From Chloroflexi bacterium 44-23 (GTDB lineage: Bacteria; Chloroflexota; Anaerolineae; Anaerolineales; Anaerolineaceae): DNA of 64,000 nucleotides. The notes below the pieces were generated by a model that did no database searches, was not told the DNA's origin, and saw only the letters and a program-made list of their open reading frames with translations. Shown piece after piece: positions 25,015 through 34,427 of the stretch. The translations under genes and the position numbers were made by a program. Every line of letters starts with the position of its first letter. The stretch's first letter is position 1. The stretch spans positions 124,001 through 188,000 of the forward strand of contig MKUW01000006.1 in assembly GCA_001899005.1 (NCBI GenBank). The letters are read 5' to 3'.

Positions 25015-26442
25015 ATGGTTGCACAAAAAATAACAATTGAACCGGTGACCCGCATTGAAGGGCACGCCAAGATCACCATCCATACCAAAGAGAACGGACT
25101 GGTCGACCATGCATATCTGCATGTAAATGAATTTCGCGGCTTTGAGAAGTTCTGTGAAGGCAGAATGGTGTTTGAAATGCCTATCATTACCCCAAGGATC
25201 TGCGGTATCTGTCCCGTAAGCCATCACCTGGCCGCTGCGAAAGCCGGCGATGCGGTCTATGGGGCACCTCCCCCCAGGCCAGCCTCACTCTTGCGAGAGT
25301 TGATGCATATGGGCCAAATTATTCAATCGCATGGTATGCATTTCTTTGAATTAGCCGGCCCGGATTTATTACTTGGTTTTGATGCCGATCCTGAAATTCG
25401 CAATGTGGTCGGATTAGTCCAAGCCGCGCCAGAAATTGCGCTGAAAGCCGTGGCTTTACGCAAGTATGGGCAAGAGATTATCCGTCTGCTCGGTGGACGA
25501 CGCATTCACCCAATATTTGCTGTTCCTGGTGGGGTAAACAAAGCCCTTTTACCACAAGAACGTGATGAAATTCTTGCAGGTCTGGATGAAACGATCGCAA
25601 CCTGTCAGCTTGGAATTCAGATATTACGTGATTGGGTTGAGAAAAATATGGAGGATGTCCAAAAATTTGCTGTATTCCCCACCGGTTATCTCGGCTTGAT
25701 TACGCCAGAAAATGGTTTGGAACTCTATGATGGCAAAATTCGGCTGATTGACCAGACCGGCGTCGAGCTTGAACGATTCGATGTGGCTGATTACCTGGAA
25801 AATATCAGTGAACACGTTGAAAACTGGTCATATTTAAAGTTCCCGTATTACAAGAAAATGGGATGGCCAGCCGGTGTTTATCGCGTTGGACCTCTGGGCC
25901 GTCTCAATATTGCCGATAAGATTGATACACCCTTAGCACAGGAAGAATTTGTACGTTACCGAAAAATCAATGATGGGCTGCCAATTGAAAATACCCTTTA
26001 TTTCCATTATGCCCGCCTCATTGAGACTCTCTTTGCTGCAGAACGCGTTGGCATACTTCTCCAGGATGCGGATATTCTTTCGAACGACATCCTCAACACG
26101 CAGCACAACTACCAGGGTGTCGGTATGGGCGTCATTGAAGCACCCCGTGGCACACTGATTCACCATTACCAGGCGAATGAAAATGGTCAGCTCGAAAAAG
26201 TCAACCTCATTGTTTCTACCGGGCACAATAATTACGCCATGAGCAAAGCCGTGGACATGGTAGCAAAAACTTATATCACCGGACCGAATGTCAGCGAAGG
26301 CATCTTGAATAGAATTGAAGCGGCTGTGCGTGCACACGACCCCTGCCTCTCATGTTCTACCCATGCAGTTGGACAAATGCCAATAATGATTGACATTGTC
26401 AACCCTGAAGGAAAGACCATTCAGACAATCACACGGAATTAA
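25015..26442 (+). CDS. hoxH: [NiFe]-hydrogenase large subunit (HoxH/HydL type)
   Basis: This 475-aa catalytic subunit oxidises or forms H2. Nickel ligands are seen in the L1 motif [11 protein letters not shown] (Cys63, Cys66) and the L2 motif D-P-C-L-S-C-S-T-H (Cys444, Cys447). After His450 there is a 25-residue tail that a specific protease must remove for maturation, and that protease gene follows at 26446. The N-terminal E-P-V-T-R-I-E-G-H is typical of the group 3 family. With HoxY, the NuoG-like and NuoEF subunits it should form an NAD(P)-linked, possibly bifurcating, cytosolic hydrogenase. GAGGAA precedes the ATG. Confidence 0.95.
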   Translation: MVAQKITIEPVTRIEGHAKITIHTKENGLVDHAYLHVNEFRGFEKFCEGRMVFEMPIITPRICGICPVSHHLAAAKAGDAVYGAPPPRPASLLRELMHMGQIIQSHGMHFFELAGPDLLLGFDADPEIRNVVGLVQAAPEIALKAVALRKYGQEIIRLLGGRRIHPIFAVPGGVNKALLPQERDEILAGLDETIATCQLGIQILRDWVEKNMEDVQKFAVFPTGYLGLITPENGLELYDGKIRLIDQTGVELERFDVADYLENISEHVENWSYLKFPYYKKMGWPAGVYRVGPLGRLNIADKIDTPLAQEEFVRYRKINDGLPIENTLYFHYARLIETLFAAERVGILLQDADILSNDILNTQHNYQGVGMGVIEAPRGTLIHHYQANENGQLEKVNLIVSTGHNNYAMSKAVDMVAKTYITGPNVSEGILNRIEAAVRAHDPCLSCSTHAVGQMPIMIDIVNPEGKTIQTITRN

Positions 26443-26445
26443 AAT

Positions 26446-27006
26446 ATGGAAGCATCAAGAAATGATTCTGCCAGTCCACTGAATATAACCTCAGCTGATT
26501 GGCAGAATCTGCCGCGCACTTTGATTGTCGGCTATGGAAATCCTGATCGTCAGGATGATGGCGTTGCCTGGCAGGTTTTACATACCATTGCACAAAGATT
26601 TCAAATACCAATTTCCTCGGATACGGATTTGGGTATTTTTCCGGAGGGTAACCAACTAGATTTTTGGTTCAATTTGCAATTAATGCCTGAAATGGCGCCA
26701 GATATGGTGGAATATGAGCGCATTTGCTTCATTGATGCACATACAGGAGCGATCCCACAGCAAATCCGGATTGAACCAATTCAGTCAAAATTTCAGAATT
26801 CACCATTGACTCACCATCTTACACCAGAGACCATCGTCTCAATGCTCGAGCACTTATATCAGCATACCCCCCAAGCCATTTTGGTTTCCATCCGCGGTTA
26901 TCAATTTCGCTTTGAACGGTCGCTTTCTCCTGAAACTTACATTTTGAGTCAGCAAGCTGCTGAAAGAATAATTTCCTGGATTTTATCCGGTCAAATAGAA
27001 GAATAA
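26446..27006 (+). CDS. Hydrogenase maturation protease (HoxW/HycI-like)
   Basis: This 186-aa endopeptidase should cut the C-terminal tail of the large subunit after the His of the L2 motif. Motifs are the N-terminal V-G-Y-G-N-P-D-R-Q-D-D-G, the central F-I-D-A-H and T-H-H-L-T, which provide the usual Ni-sensing Asp and His residues. It starts 3 bases after the large subunit gene, a normal arrangement for a dedicated protease. It is slightly longer than typical (about 150-175 aa) because of an N-terminal extension. Confidence 0.88.
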   Translation: MEASRNDSASPLNITSADWQNLPRTLIVGYGNPDRQDDGVAWQVLHTIAQRFQIPISSDTDLGIFPEGNQLDFWFNLQLMPEMAPDMVEYERICFIDAHTGAIPQQIRIEPIQSKFQNSPLTHHLTPETIVSMLEHLYQHTPQAILVSIRGYQFRFERSLSPETYILSQQAAERIISWILSGQIEE

Positions 27007-27146
27007 GTATCTGCATCTTTCTCATGTGACGAATAGCAGTTGATCGAGGAAGATAACCACTTATTATTCTCTCAATAGAATGTTAAAACAATGTATGACT
27101 TAAGCGCTGTAGTTGCTTGAGAATTATACTGACAAATTTAATTCTA

Positions 27147-27617
27147 ATGATAGAAAAAGCCGAAATCACACCTTCATTACAAAACATCCCCTGGCTGATG
27201 GATTTAACACCATACCAGTTGGATGCATTGCGCCAAATTTCCAGCTTTCGACTTCTCCAATGCGGCGAAATCCTGTTCTATGAAGGTGATAGCGAAAATC
27301 TCATCTATATTCTCTACGAAGGAAAATTGTCAATTGAGATCACAGTGCCGGGTCACGGCCAAATTTGTATTTACGAGGCTGAACCGTTGGATTTGGTAGG
27401 CTGGGATAGTATGACACCCGCCTCCAGGCAACGGATCACATCAGCTCGTGCAATTCAGAATGCATCCGTGATTGCTTTCAATACAAATGCACTAAAAGAA
27501 CTTTGTGAACGTGATCCTTCTTTTGGCTTAATGTTAATGAACCGGATTTCCAATGTGATCACTTATCGGATGTTATCAATGCGGATAAAATTATTGGATT
27601 TGATAATCCAAAATTGA
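27147..27617 (+). CDS. Cyclic-nucleotide-binding (Crp/Fnr-like) domain protein without HTH
   Basis: This 156-aa protein has one cNMP-binding beta-barrel (about residues 20-130) with G-E-I-L-F-Y-E-G-D and the later P-L-D-L-V-G-W region. It ends in a helical stretch and has no C-terminal winged HTH, so it is unlikely to be a DNA-binding regulator on its own. The ATG at 27147 was chosen; a TTG at 27117 is possible. No good Shine-Dalgarno sequence is visible. It lies between the protease and hypA. Proteins of this type occur beside hydrogenase genes in other bacteria, but their role is unknown. It could be a redox or nucleotide sensor of the complex. Confidence 0.75.
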   Translation: MIEKAEITPSLQNIPWLMDLTPYQLDALRQISSFRLLQCGEILFYEGDSENLIYILYEGKLSIEITVPGHGQICIYEAEPLDLVGWDSMTPASRQRITSARAIQNASVIAFNTNALKELCERDPSFGLMLMNRISNVITYRMLSMRIKLLDLIIQN

Positions 27618-27696
27618 TGGACTTTTACCGGGGCTTTTTTACTGGCTCAGTTACCAGTCATCAAGACAATACGGTATTTCTTGACCTTTTTAGTAT

Positions 27697-27702
27697 TATA
27701 AT
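27697..27702 (+). promoter_or_regulatory. -10 box directly in front of hypA
   Basis: TATAAT ends 6 bases before the hypA ATG at 27709, so transcription would begin at or next to the start codon. A TTGACC at 27681-27686 is only 10 bases upstream, too close to act as the -35 box. No Shine-Dalgarno sequence is visible. Confidence 0.5.
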
Positions 27703-27708
27703 TAGTTC

Positions 27709-28053
27709 ATGCACGAGCTTGCAGTAACAGAAAGTATATTAAGTATTGCCCAAAAGCATGCTGCTAAGGCAAACGCAAGTAAAGTGACCGATATATACAT
27801 CGTAATCGGGAAATTATCAAGTATTGTTGATGATAGTGTCCAGTTTTACTGGGACATAATTTCTCAGGATACGATATGTGAGTTTTCAACTCTTCATTTC
27901 GAACGAATCTCTGCCCGTTTTATTTGTCTGAATTGTTCTACTGAATATGAGGTGGCCGCAGAAATGATGCCGTGCCCGAATTGCCAATCCATACACGTAA
28001 AAGTATTAGCAGGTGAAGAATTTTATTTGGATAGCATCGAAATCGAAAGGTAA
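27709..28053 (+). CDS. hypA: Hydrogenase nickel incorporation protein HypA
   Basis: This 114-aa protein delivers Ni to the hydrogenase large subunit. It begins with M-H-E, whose His2 is a Ni ligand, and has a zinc site of two C-x2-C motifs (C-L-N-C and C-P-N-C). Its length is normal. It is the first gene of the hypABFCDE cluster and is followed by hypB after 7 bases. Translation may be leaderless. Confidence 0.96.
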   Translation: MHELAVTESILSIAQKHAAKANASKVTDIYIVIGKLSSIVDDSVQFYWDIISQDTICEFSTLHFERISARFICLNCSTEYEVAAEMMPCPNCQSIHVKVLAGEEFYLDSIEIER

Positions 28054-28060
28054 ATGAAAA

Positions 28061-28732
28061 ATGATACAGCAAAAAGTACAAATTGTTGAAAAAATACTGG
28101 ATGCCAATGACCAGATTGCGATGCAAAACCAGCAAAATTTGGACAATCATCAAATCTTCGCGATCAACATCATGGCGTCTCCAGGCGCCGGAAAAACCAG
28201 TGTAATATTAAAAACAATTCAAATGTTGCAAGACAAAATGAGAATTGCTGTAATTGAAGGTGACACGGCCGCTGTAACGATTGATGCCGACAAAGTCTCC
28301 GCATTAGGGGTGCCGGCAGTCCAAATAAATACTGGCGGCCAATGTCATCTGGATGCAAGCATGCTGGATCGGGCCATCTCCTCACTCGATTTACAGCAAA
28401 TTGATTTGCTTATCATTGAAAATGTCGGCAATCTTATCTGTCCGGCATCCTTCAAAATCGGTACACATGCCAATGTTGTCATCGCCAGTGTACCTGAAGG
28501 AGATGATAAACCCTACAAATACCCAAATATCTATCGCGGCATTGATACACTAATCTTAAACAAGACCGACTTATTACCCTACATCGATTTCCGTAAAGAT
28601 TATTTTAAAACAGGTATCGAATTGCTTAATCCCGGACTTGAAATTTTTGAACTTTCTTGCAAGACCGAAGAAGGTTTTTCAAACTGGATCAATTGGCTTA
28701 AATCAAAAGTCTCCAACCAGACTAATCGCTAG
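28061..28732 (+). CDS. hypB: Hydrogenase nickel incorporation GTPase HypB
   Basis: This 223-aa GTPase works with HypA in nickel insertion. The P-loop is A-S-P-G-A-G-K-T, with later G-D and N-K-T-D motifs. The metal-binding D-A-x-x-C-H-L-D-A segment that holds the conserved Cys and His is present as Q-C-H-L-D-A. It lacks the long His-rich N-terminal stretch of some HypB proteins, so nickel storage is unlikely. It is 8 bases upstream of hypF. Confidence 0.95.
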   Translation: MIQQKVQIVEKILDANDQIAMQNQQNLDNHQIFAINIMASPGAGKTSVILKTIQMLQDKMRIAVIEGDTAAVTIDADKVSALGVPAVQINTGGQCHLDASMLDRAISSLDLQQIDLLIIENVGNLICPASFKIGTHANVVIASVPEGDDKPYKYPNIYRGIDTLILNKTDLLPYIDFRKDYFKTGIELLNPGLEIFELSCKTEEGFSNWINWLKSKVSNQTNR

Positions 28733-28740
28733 AAAGGCAC

Positions 28741-31032
28741 ATGAACACAGGTCTATCGATCAAAGTTAAAGGAATCGTTCAAGGGGTGGGATTCCGTCCT
28801 TTTGTATACCATCTGGCCGTAGAAAACGGACTTACTGGCTGGGTATTAAATAGTTCCAGTGGAGTTGAGATTCAAGTTACAGGGCCGCAGGCAAAACTGG
28901 ATGATTTTGCGCACCAATTAACTCAAAACCCTCCGCCGCTGGCAAAAATTGAGTCGATCCTGGTCGAAAGGGTTGCAAACCCTCCCCAATCGTTTTCGTT
29001 TGAGATTCATGAAAGTGTCTGTAATTTGGAGGATTTCATACCAATCTCACCAGATATCAGCATATGCGATCAGTGCTTACATGAAATGAAAGACCCTTCG
29101 GACCGCCGCTACCGTTATCCTTTTATTAACTGTACCAATTGCGGCCCACGCTTTTCCATTATTGAAGACATCCCCTATGATCGCCCCAAAACAACCATGT
29201 CAGCCTTCAACATGTGCCCAAAATGCCTGGCAGAATACCTGGACCCATCCAACCGCAGATTCCATGCTCAGCCGGTTGCCTGCCCCGATTGTGGCCCGCA
29301 AATAACCCTTGAACAATCCGGTCACATTATTGCTGAAAAAGAGCAAGCCTTGCAGCTGGCACGTAGCGCTTTGCGTGATGGAAAGATAATTGCATTAAAA
29401 GGCCTGGGAGGATATCAAATAGTTTGTGATGCCAATAACGCCGAGTCTGTCGCCCAGATACGTGGACGCAAAAAACGCAGCGACAAACCCTTCGCACTGA
29501 TGACCAGTCAAATCAGTCAGATTGAAAAATATGCAATTATAAACGACCAGGAACGCAACCTGCTCCTCAGCAGTCAACGACCGATTGTCTTGCTTCAGAA
29601 AAAATCGGGAACAAATCTACCTGAGTCAATTGCCCCTGGGCAAGCCACATTGGGATTCATGCTTCCAAACACACCTTTACATCACCTCTTATTGGAACCT
29701 GAAACTGATTTTCCAGAAGTTTTTGTCATGACCAGTGGAAATATGAGCGAAGAGCCAATTGCCTATAAAGATGATGACGCCAGACAGCGCCTGGAATCCA
29801 TCGTCGATCTTTTTCTGTTACACAATCGCCCGATTCATATGCGCGTGGATGATTCTGTCACGCGGGTTATTAATTCCCGCCCTTTTATTCTGCGCCGTGC
29901 CCGCGGGTTTGCACCGGATTTCTTGCCTTTCCATTTCTCCAGCCAATCGATTTTCGCTGCCGGTGCCGAGCTGAAAAACAGCTTTTGTCTCACCCGTGAC
30001 GATCAGGCTTACTTAAGCCATCATATTGGAGACCTGGAAAACATTGAAACCCTTCAATCTTATGAAGAGGGAATTGCACATTACGAAAAGCTCTTCCGCA
30101 TACATCCCCAAATAATGGTTTGTGATCTGCATCCGGACTATCTGTCAACCCGCTATGCAAATGCCAGAGCAGAGCAAGAACAAAAACCGCTTTATTTCGT
30201 TCAACATCATCATGCCCACCTGGCCGCCTGCCTGGCAGAAAATAATCATCTTTCCAACGATCCAGTAATTGGAATTTGTTTTGATGGCACTGGGTATGGC
30301 AGCGACCAGGCTATTTGGGGCGGAGAAGTGTTGATCGGATCTTACCGACAATTTGTCCGCCGTTTCCATTTGAAGTATGTTCCGCTGCCCGGCGGAGATC
30401 TATCTATCCGTAACCCGGCCCGCATGGCTCTGGCACAACTTTGGTCCTGTGGCTTTGAATGGCAGCCGGAATTTGCTTGCACTCAGGCACTGTGTATGGA
30501 AGAAAGAACAGTCTTACGAATTCAACTTGAAAAACAAATCAATTCTCCATTAACATCCAGTATGGGCAGGCTATTTGATGCTGCTTCGGCTTTCATTGGA
30601 ATACGGCAGCATGTCAATTACGAAGGTCAGGCTGCAATCGAAATGGAAAATATCATTGCGCAGGGTGAGAACAGCTATTATCCTTTCAAAATTGGTCAGT
30701 CAGATCTTGATCCGGCCCCAATGTGGGAAAGGTTGATCCATGATTATCTTTCAGGTATCCCTCAAGCAACGCTGGCAGCCCGCTTCCACAACAGTATCGC
30801 CCAACTTGTTCTACGAGTATGCCAAAAGGTGCGTGAAGAAGAAAGCTTAAGTAAAGTCGCGCTTTCTGGCGGTGTCTGGCAGAACAGGGTATTATTAACA
30901 TACACACTTCAATTGTTACAAGAAGCAGACTTCGAAGTGATATGGCATTCTCAAGTACCGACCAATGACGGCGGGATTGCGTACGGACAGGCTTGTATCG
31001 CTGCAAATGTGCATCAGATTACAGAGAGCTAA
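28741..31032 (+). CDS. hypF: Carbamoyltransferase HypF
   Basis: This 763-aa protein makes the thiocarbamoyl group on HypE from carbamoyl phosphate, the source of the CN ligands of the active-site iron. Domains in order: acylphosphatase (about 5-92, V-Q-G-V-G-F-R-P-F), two zinc fingers (C-D-Q-C...C-T-N-C and C-P-K-C...C-P-D-C), a YrdC/Sua5-like domain (K-R-S-D-K-P-F-A-L-M) and a Kae1-like domain with H-H-H-A-H. The length is normal. It sits between hypB and hypC. Confidence 0.96.
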   Translation: MNTGLSIKVKGIVQGVGFRPFVYHLAVENGLTGWVLNSSSGVEIQVTGPQAKLDDFAHQLTQNPPPLAKIESILVERVANPPQSFSFEIHESVCNLEDFIPISPDISICDQCLHEMKDPSDRRYRYPFINCTNCGPRFSIIEDIPYDRPKTTMSAFNMCPKCLAEYLDPSNRRFHAQPVACPDCGPQITLEQSGHIIAEKEQALQLARSALRDGKIIALKGLGGYQIVCDANNAESVAQIRGRKKRSDKPFALMTSQISQIEKYAIINDQERNLLLSSQRPIVLLQKKSGTNLPESIAPGQATLGFMLPNTPLHHLLLEPETDFPEVFVMTSGNMSEEPIAYKDDDARQRLESIVDLFLLHNRPIHMRVDDSVTRVINSRPFILRRARGFAPDFLPFHFSSQSIFAAGAELKNSFCLTRDDQAYLSHHIGDLENIETLQSYEEGIAHYEKLFRIHPQIMVCDLHPDYLSTRYANARAEQEQKPLYFVQHHHAHLAACLAENNHLSNDPVIGICFDGTGYGSDQAIWGGEVLIGSYRQFVRRFHLKYVPLPGGDLSIRNPARMALAQLWSCGFEWQPEFACTQALCMEERTVLRIQLEKQINSPLTSSMGRLFDAASAFIGIRQHVNYEGQAAIEMENIIAQGENSYYPFKIGQSDLDPAPMWERLIHDYLSGIPQATLAARFHNSIAQLVLRVCQKVREEESLSKVALSGGVWQNRVLLTYTLQLLQEADFEVIWHSQVPTNDGGIAYGQACIAANVHQITES

Positions 31033-31043
31033 AAGAGGAAAAT

Positions 31044-31304
31044 ATGTGTTTAGGAATTCCCGGAAAAATTATTGAAATTAATGAATCAATTGGTGTAAAA
31101 ATGGCGAAGATTGACTTTGGCGGAGTGATACGTGAAGCTTGCATAGAAGCCATCCCTGAAGCAGAAATAGGCGATTACACGATCATTCACGCTGGTTTCG
31201 CATTAAGCATCCTAAGTGAAGCAGAAGCGCTTGATACGCTTTCTTTGCTAGAGGAGATTTCAGATTTTAACAGCGAGTTAAATATTGATACATCAGAACT
31301 TTGA
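31044..31304 (+). CDS. hypC: Hydrogenase assembly chaperone HypC/HybG
   Basis: This 86-aa chaperone begins with the hallmark M-C-L-G-I-P-G, whose Cys2 binds HypD and carries the Fe(CN)2CO unit. The ATG at 31044 follows AAGAGGAAA. The longer frame upstream lies inside hypF and is not real. Its last 20 bases overlap hypD. Confidence 0.95.
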   Translation: MCLGIPGKIIEINESIGVKMAKIDFGGVIREACIEAIPEAEIGDYTIIHAGFALSILSEAEALDTLSLLEEISDFNSELNIDTSEL

Positions 31305-32406
31305 TTTTTCGAGATCATTTCGTAACCCTCAATTGGTGCAGGGGGTTGTGGCTGAAATAAAGAAAACCATCTCCCGCCCCTGGACTTTGATGGAAATTTG
31401 CGGCGGCCAAACCCATGCCATTATGCAATATGGGCTCGACCAAATACTGCCTGCGGAAGTGGAGTTGGTGCATGGGCCTGGCTGCCCGGTGTGCGTTACT
31501 CCGCTCGACCAAATTGACCGTGCCCATGCCATTGCCCAGTTACCCAATGTCATTTTTTGCTCGTTTGGAGATATGTTGCGTGTACCGGGTTCGACCACAG
31601 ACCTGTTTATGCTGCGCGCTCAAGGTGCACAAGTTCGTATTGTTTATTCACCTCTGGATGCAGTAAAAATCGCTCAAGAAAATCCCGACAAAGACGTTGT
31701 CTTTTTTGCAATAGGATTTGAGACCACGGTCCCAGTCAATGCAGCCAGTGTATTGCAAGCGAAAGCCCTGGGATTGAAGAATTATTCCATTCTGGTTTCC
31801 CAGGTTACTGTTCCGCCAGCCATGCATGCCATTCTAGGCTCACCAGCAAACCGCGTGCAAGCTTTTTTGGCAGCAGGCCATGTGTGTGCTGTCATGGGAT
31901 TCTGGCAATATCATACAATTGCCAGCCAATATAAAGTTCCAATTGTTATCACAGGCTTCGAGCCATTGGATTTGTTACAGGGGATTCTAAAGACTATTCA
32001 ACAGTTAGAAGGCGGAAAATTTATAGTTGAAAATGCCTACTCTCGAATTGTTTCCGAACAGGGAAATATTACAGCTCAGCAAATGATCAGTCAGGTATTT
32101 GAACCTTGTGATCGAAATTGGCGTGGAATTGGTCTTATTCCCATGAGCGGTCTGGGATTAAAATCTGAATTTGCCCAATATAATGCGGAAAATCGTTTCC
32201 AGGTTGACCATATTCAGACACAAGAACCGGAGATTTGCATCGCTGGTGAGATATTACAAGGCTTGAGCAAACCGCATCAATGTTTAGCTTTTGGCACCTT
32301 ATGCACACCGGATCACCCCCTGGGTGCACCTATGGTCAGCTCAGAGGGTGCCTGCGCAGCCTATTACCGTTTTGGCGGCTTGAACGCGGAAGAATTAGGA
32401 AAATAA
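31285..32406 (+). CDS. hypD: Hydrogenase formation protein HypD
   Basis: This 373-aa [4Fe-4S] scaffold protein assembles the Fe(CN)2CO moiety with HypC and HypE. Motifs are [22 protein letters not shown], and the cluster cysteines in the C-terminal region ([22 protein letters not shown]). The TTG at 31285 is the only early start that keeps the N-terminal F-R-N-P-Q-L-V segment, and it overlaps hypC by 20 bases. The next ATG would remove about 35 residues. Confidence 0.93.
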   Translation: MIHQNFDFSRSFRNPQLVQGVVAEIKKTISRPWTLMEICGGQTHAIMQYGLDQILPAEVELVHGPGCPVCVTPLDQIDRAHAIAQLPNVIFCSFGDMLRVPGSTTDLFMLRAQGAQVRIVYSPLDAVKIAQENPDKDVVFFAIGFETTVPVNAASVLQAKALGLKNYSILVSQVTVPPAMHAILGSPANRVQAFLAAGHVCAVMGFWQYHTIASQYKVPIVITGFEPLDLLQGILKTIQQLEGGKFIVENAYSRIVSEQGNITAQQMISQVFEPCDRNWRGIGLIPMSGLGLKSEFAQYNAENRFQVDHIQTQEPEICIAGEILQGLSKPHQCLAFGTLCTPDHPLGAPMVSSEGACAAYYRFGGLNAEELGK

Positions 32407-33476
32407 TGGCGGAAACAAACTTCCCCAGTGTGAACGGTCCTATCTGCCCAATTCCGCTCGTCCATGCCGACACCATAGTCATGGGACATGGCAGCGGCGG
32501 AAAAATGACCAATGATTTGATCCGGCTTGTTTTTCAAAAGCATTTTAATAACAGTTATTTAGCGGCTGGCAATGATTTTGCTCTAACACAAGTGCCAGCG
32601 GGCGACGGCCGCCTTTCAATTTCCACCGATGCCCATATCGTTTCTCCGCTTTTTTTCCCGGGTGGCGATATTGGCAAATTGGCGGTTTGCGGCACTGTTA
32701 ATGATATGAGTATGTCCGGTGCGAAACCCTTGTACCTTACAGCCAGCTTTATTCTGGAGGAAGGTTTGGCGATTGCTGATTTGGAGAAGGTGGTAATTTC
32801 TATGCAAACCGCTGCTGATGAAGCAGGCGTAACAATAATCGCAGGGGATACGAAAGTCGTCGAAAAAGGTAAAGGGGATGGAATTTTTATCTCAACCAGC
32901 GGAGTCGGCTGGAACACAAGTGAGCACAATATTGCCGGTAATATGGCCAAACCGGGAGATGCAGTCCTCATATCAGGTACATTGGGGGATCATGGAATTG
33001 CCATACTGGCAGCTCGCGGTGACCTGGGATTCGAAACAAATATACAATCGGATGTTGCTCCCCTGAATGAATTGATTTCTGATATTTTGGCTGAAACGCC
33101 TGAAATTCATGTGTTTCGAGACCCGACCCGTGGTGGTCTGGCTACCACGCTCAACGAAATCGCCTTGCAATCTTCAATTGGTATCATTGTGCATGAAAAT
33201 CACATCCCAATTAATGATACTGTTCGCTCTGCCTGTGAAATGCTGGGGTTTGACCCGCTTTATATTGCTAATGAAGGCAAATTAATTGTGATCGCTCCTG
33301 CTGAATATCAGCAAGTGATCCTCGAAACAATGAAACGCCACAAATATGGGCAAAATGCCGCGGTCATTGGTGAAGTGGTGGACAAACATCCCGGTCGGGT
33401 GATAATGCGAACTTACATTGGGACTACAAGCATTTTGGACGTAATGTCTGGTGAAATGCTACCCAGAATCTGCTAG
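32406..33476 (+). CDS. hypE: Hydrogenase expression/formation protein HypE
   Basis: This 356-aa ATPase of the PurM/AIR synthase fold dehydrates the thiocarbamate on its C-terminal Cys to thiocyanate. The glycine-rich G-H-G-S-G-G-K-M start and the C-terminal M-L-P-R-I-C with the essential last Cys are both present. Start and hypD stop overlap by one base (TAATG), so the start at 32406 is well supported; a longer upstream frame lies in hypD. It ends the hyp operon. Confidence 0.96.
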   Translation: MAETNFPSVNGPICPIPLVHADTIVMGHGSGGKMTNDLIRLVFQKHFNNSYLAAGNDFALTQVPAGDGRLSISTDAHIVSPLFFPGGDIGKLAVCGTVNDMSMSGAKPLYLTASFILEEGLAIADLEKVVISMQTAADEAGVTIIAGDTKVVEKGKGDGIFISTSGVGWNTSEHNIAGNMAKPGDAVLISGTLGDHGIAILAARGDLGFETNIQSDVAPLNELISDILAETPEIHVFRDPTRGGLATTLNEIALQSSIGIIVHENHIPINDTVRSACEMLGFDPLYIANEGKLIVIAPAEYQQVILETMKRHKYGQNAAVIGEVVDKHPGRVIMRTYIGTTSILDVMSGEMLPRIC

Positions 33477-33482
33477 CTTAAC

Positions 33483-33510
33483 TTGACATGCACTATTTAC
33501 CTTTTATACT
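33483..33510 (+). promoter_or_regulatory. Promoter upstream of the methyltransferase/PIG-L pair
   Basis: TTGACA at 33483-33488 and TATACT at 33505-33510 are separated by 16 bases. It lies about 110 bases before the methyltransferase ATG, directly behind hypE. Confidence 0.65.
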
Positions 33511-33620
33511 TACAAAGGATGTTTACCCTTATCTATTGAAAAACAGATTAATATACCTGTTATCGCTATTATCAATATTATTGCAACAATGACAGGTCAT
33601 TTAGAAATAATCGGAGAAAT

Positions 33621-34421
33621 ATGAAAATTGACTATCGTGAAACTACCAATGATCTTTTGAAAAGAATTGATATTCACTCACAATATGGATCAAAAAATAT
33701 TGATCAATGGATGCTTGATATTGTTCAAATCAAACCAGGTATGAATATACTTGATGTTGGCTGTGGTGCTGGAAAACAATGTTTCTCCTATCACAACTTT
33801 TTAAACGGCAATGCTTCCATAACAGGTGGAGATGTAAACGCAGAACTACTGGAAAAAGCAAAAAGCGAAAATACGCGTCTGCAAACCAGCATCAAATTTA
33901 TTGACCTGGATTTTAATCAGCCTTTTCCGCTTGAAGACAACGAGTTCGATTTTGCATCCTGCTGTTTTGCAATCTACTATGCGGAAGACATCCCTTTTAC
34001 CATTCGTGAAATGCATCGGGTACTAAAGCCTGGTGGCCGATTATTTACTAGTGGACCAATGCCAGAAAATAAACGGGTTTTTTATGATATTATCACCAAG
34101 GCAACCGGCAAAGTCATTCCACCCATGCCGGGCAGTTCTCGCTATTCAAGCCAAATTTTGGCTGCCCTGCGTAACACATTTAGCAGCGTTGCTGTAGAAA
34201 TTTTCGAAAATCCCCTGGTATTTGAAACAAGCGAACCTTTTTTAGCATACACAAGAGCCTCATTATCTGAGGACCGTAAATTATGGGGCAGCTTCTTTAC
34301 AACTCATGACGATTTCGAAAAGATTATGGATGCAATCGCGAAAGTAGCTGATAAACGCCTCGAACAGGACGGAAAACTGATAATGACTAAGGTGGTCGGC
34401 GGTTTCATAGCCACTAAGTAA
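33621..34421 (+). CDS. Class I SAM-dependent methyltransferase
   Basis: This 266-aa protein has the Rossmann-type SAM-binding motif I (M-N-I-L-D-V-G-C-G-A-G-K) near residue 45, an acidic residue after beta-2 (G-G-D-V-N), and the motif L-K-P-G-G-R-L-F. It belongs to the Methyltransf_11/25 group and its substrate cannot be told. GGAGAA precedes the ATG. It is 6 bases from a PIG-L deacetylase gene, so the two may act on the same glycan- or lipid-like molecule, but this is inference. Confidence 0.82.
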   Translation: MKIDYRETTNDLLKRIDIHSQYGSKNIDQWMLDIVQIKPGMNILDVGCGAGKQCFSYHNFLNGNASITGGDVNAELLEKAKSENTRLQTSIKFIDLDFNQPFPLEDNEFDFASCCFAIYYAEDIPFTIREMHRVLKPGGRLFTSGPMPENKRVFYDIITKATGKVIPPMPGSSRYSSQILAALRNTFSSVAVEIFENPLVFETSEPFLAYTRASLSEDRKLWGSFFTTHDDFEKIMDAIAKVADKRLEQDGKLIMTKVVGGFIATK

Positions 34422-34427
34422 GGAATT

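Noticed and set aside
27681..27702. TTGACC plus TATAAT as a full promoter for hypA
   Set aside because: The spacer is only 10 bases, too short for a normal sigma-70 promoter. Only the -10 box is kept.
32280..32405. A longer N terminus for HypE
   Set aside because: It lies fully within the end of hypD. HypE homologues start close to the G-H-G-S-G-G motif, as the ATG at 32406 allows.
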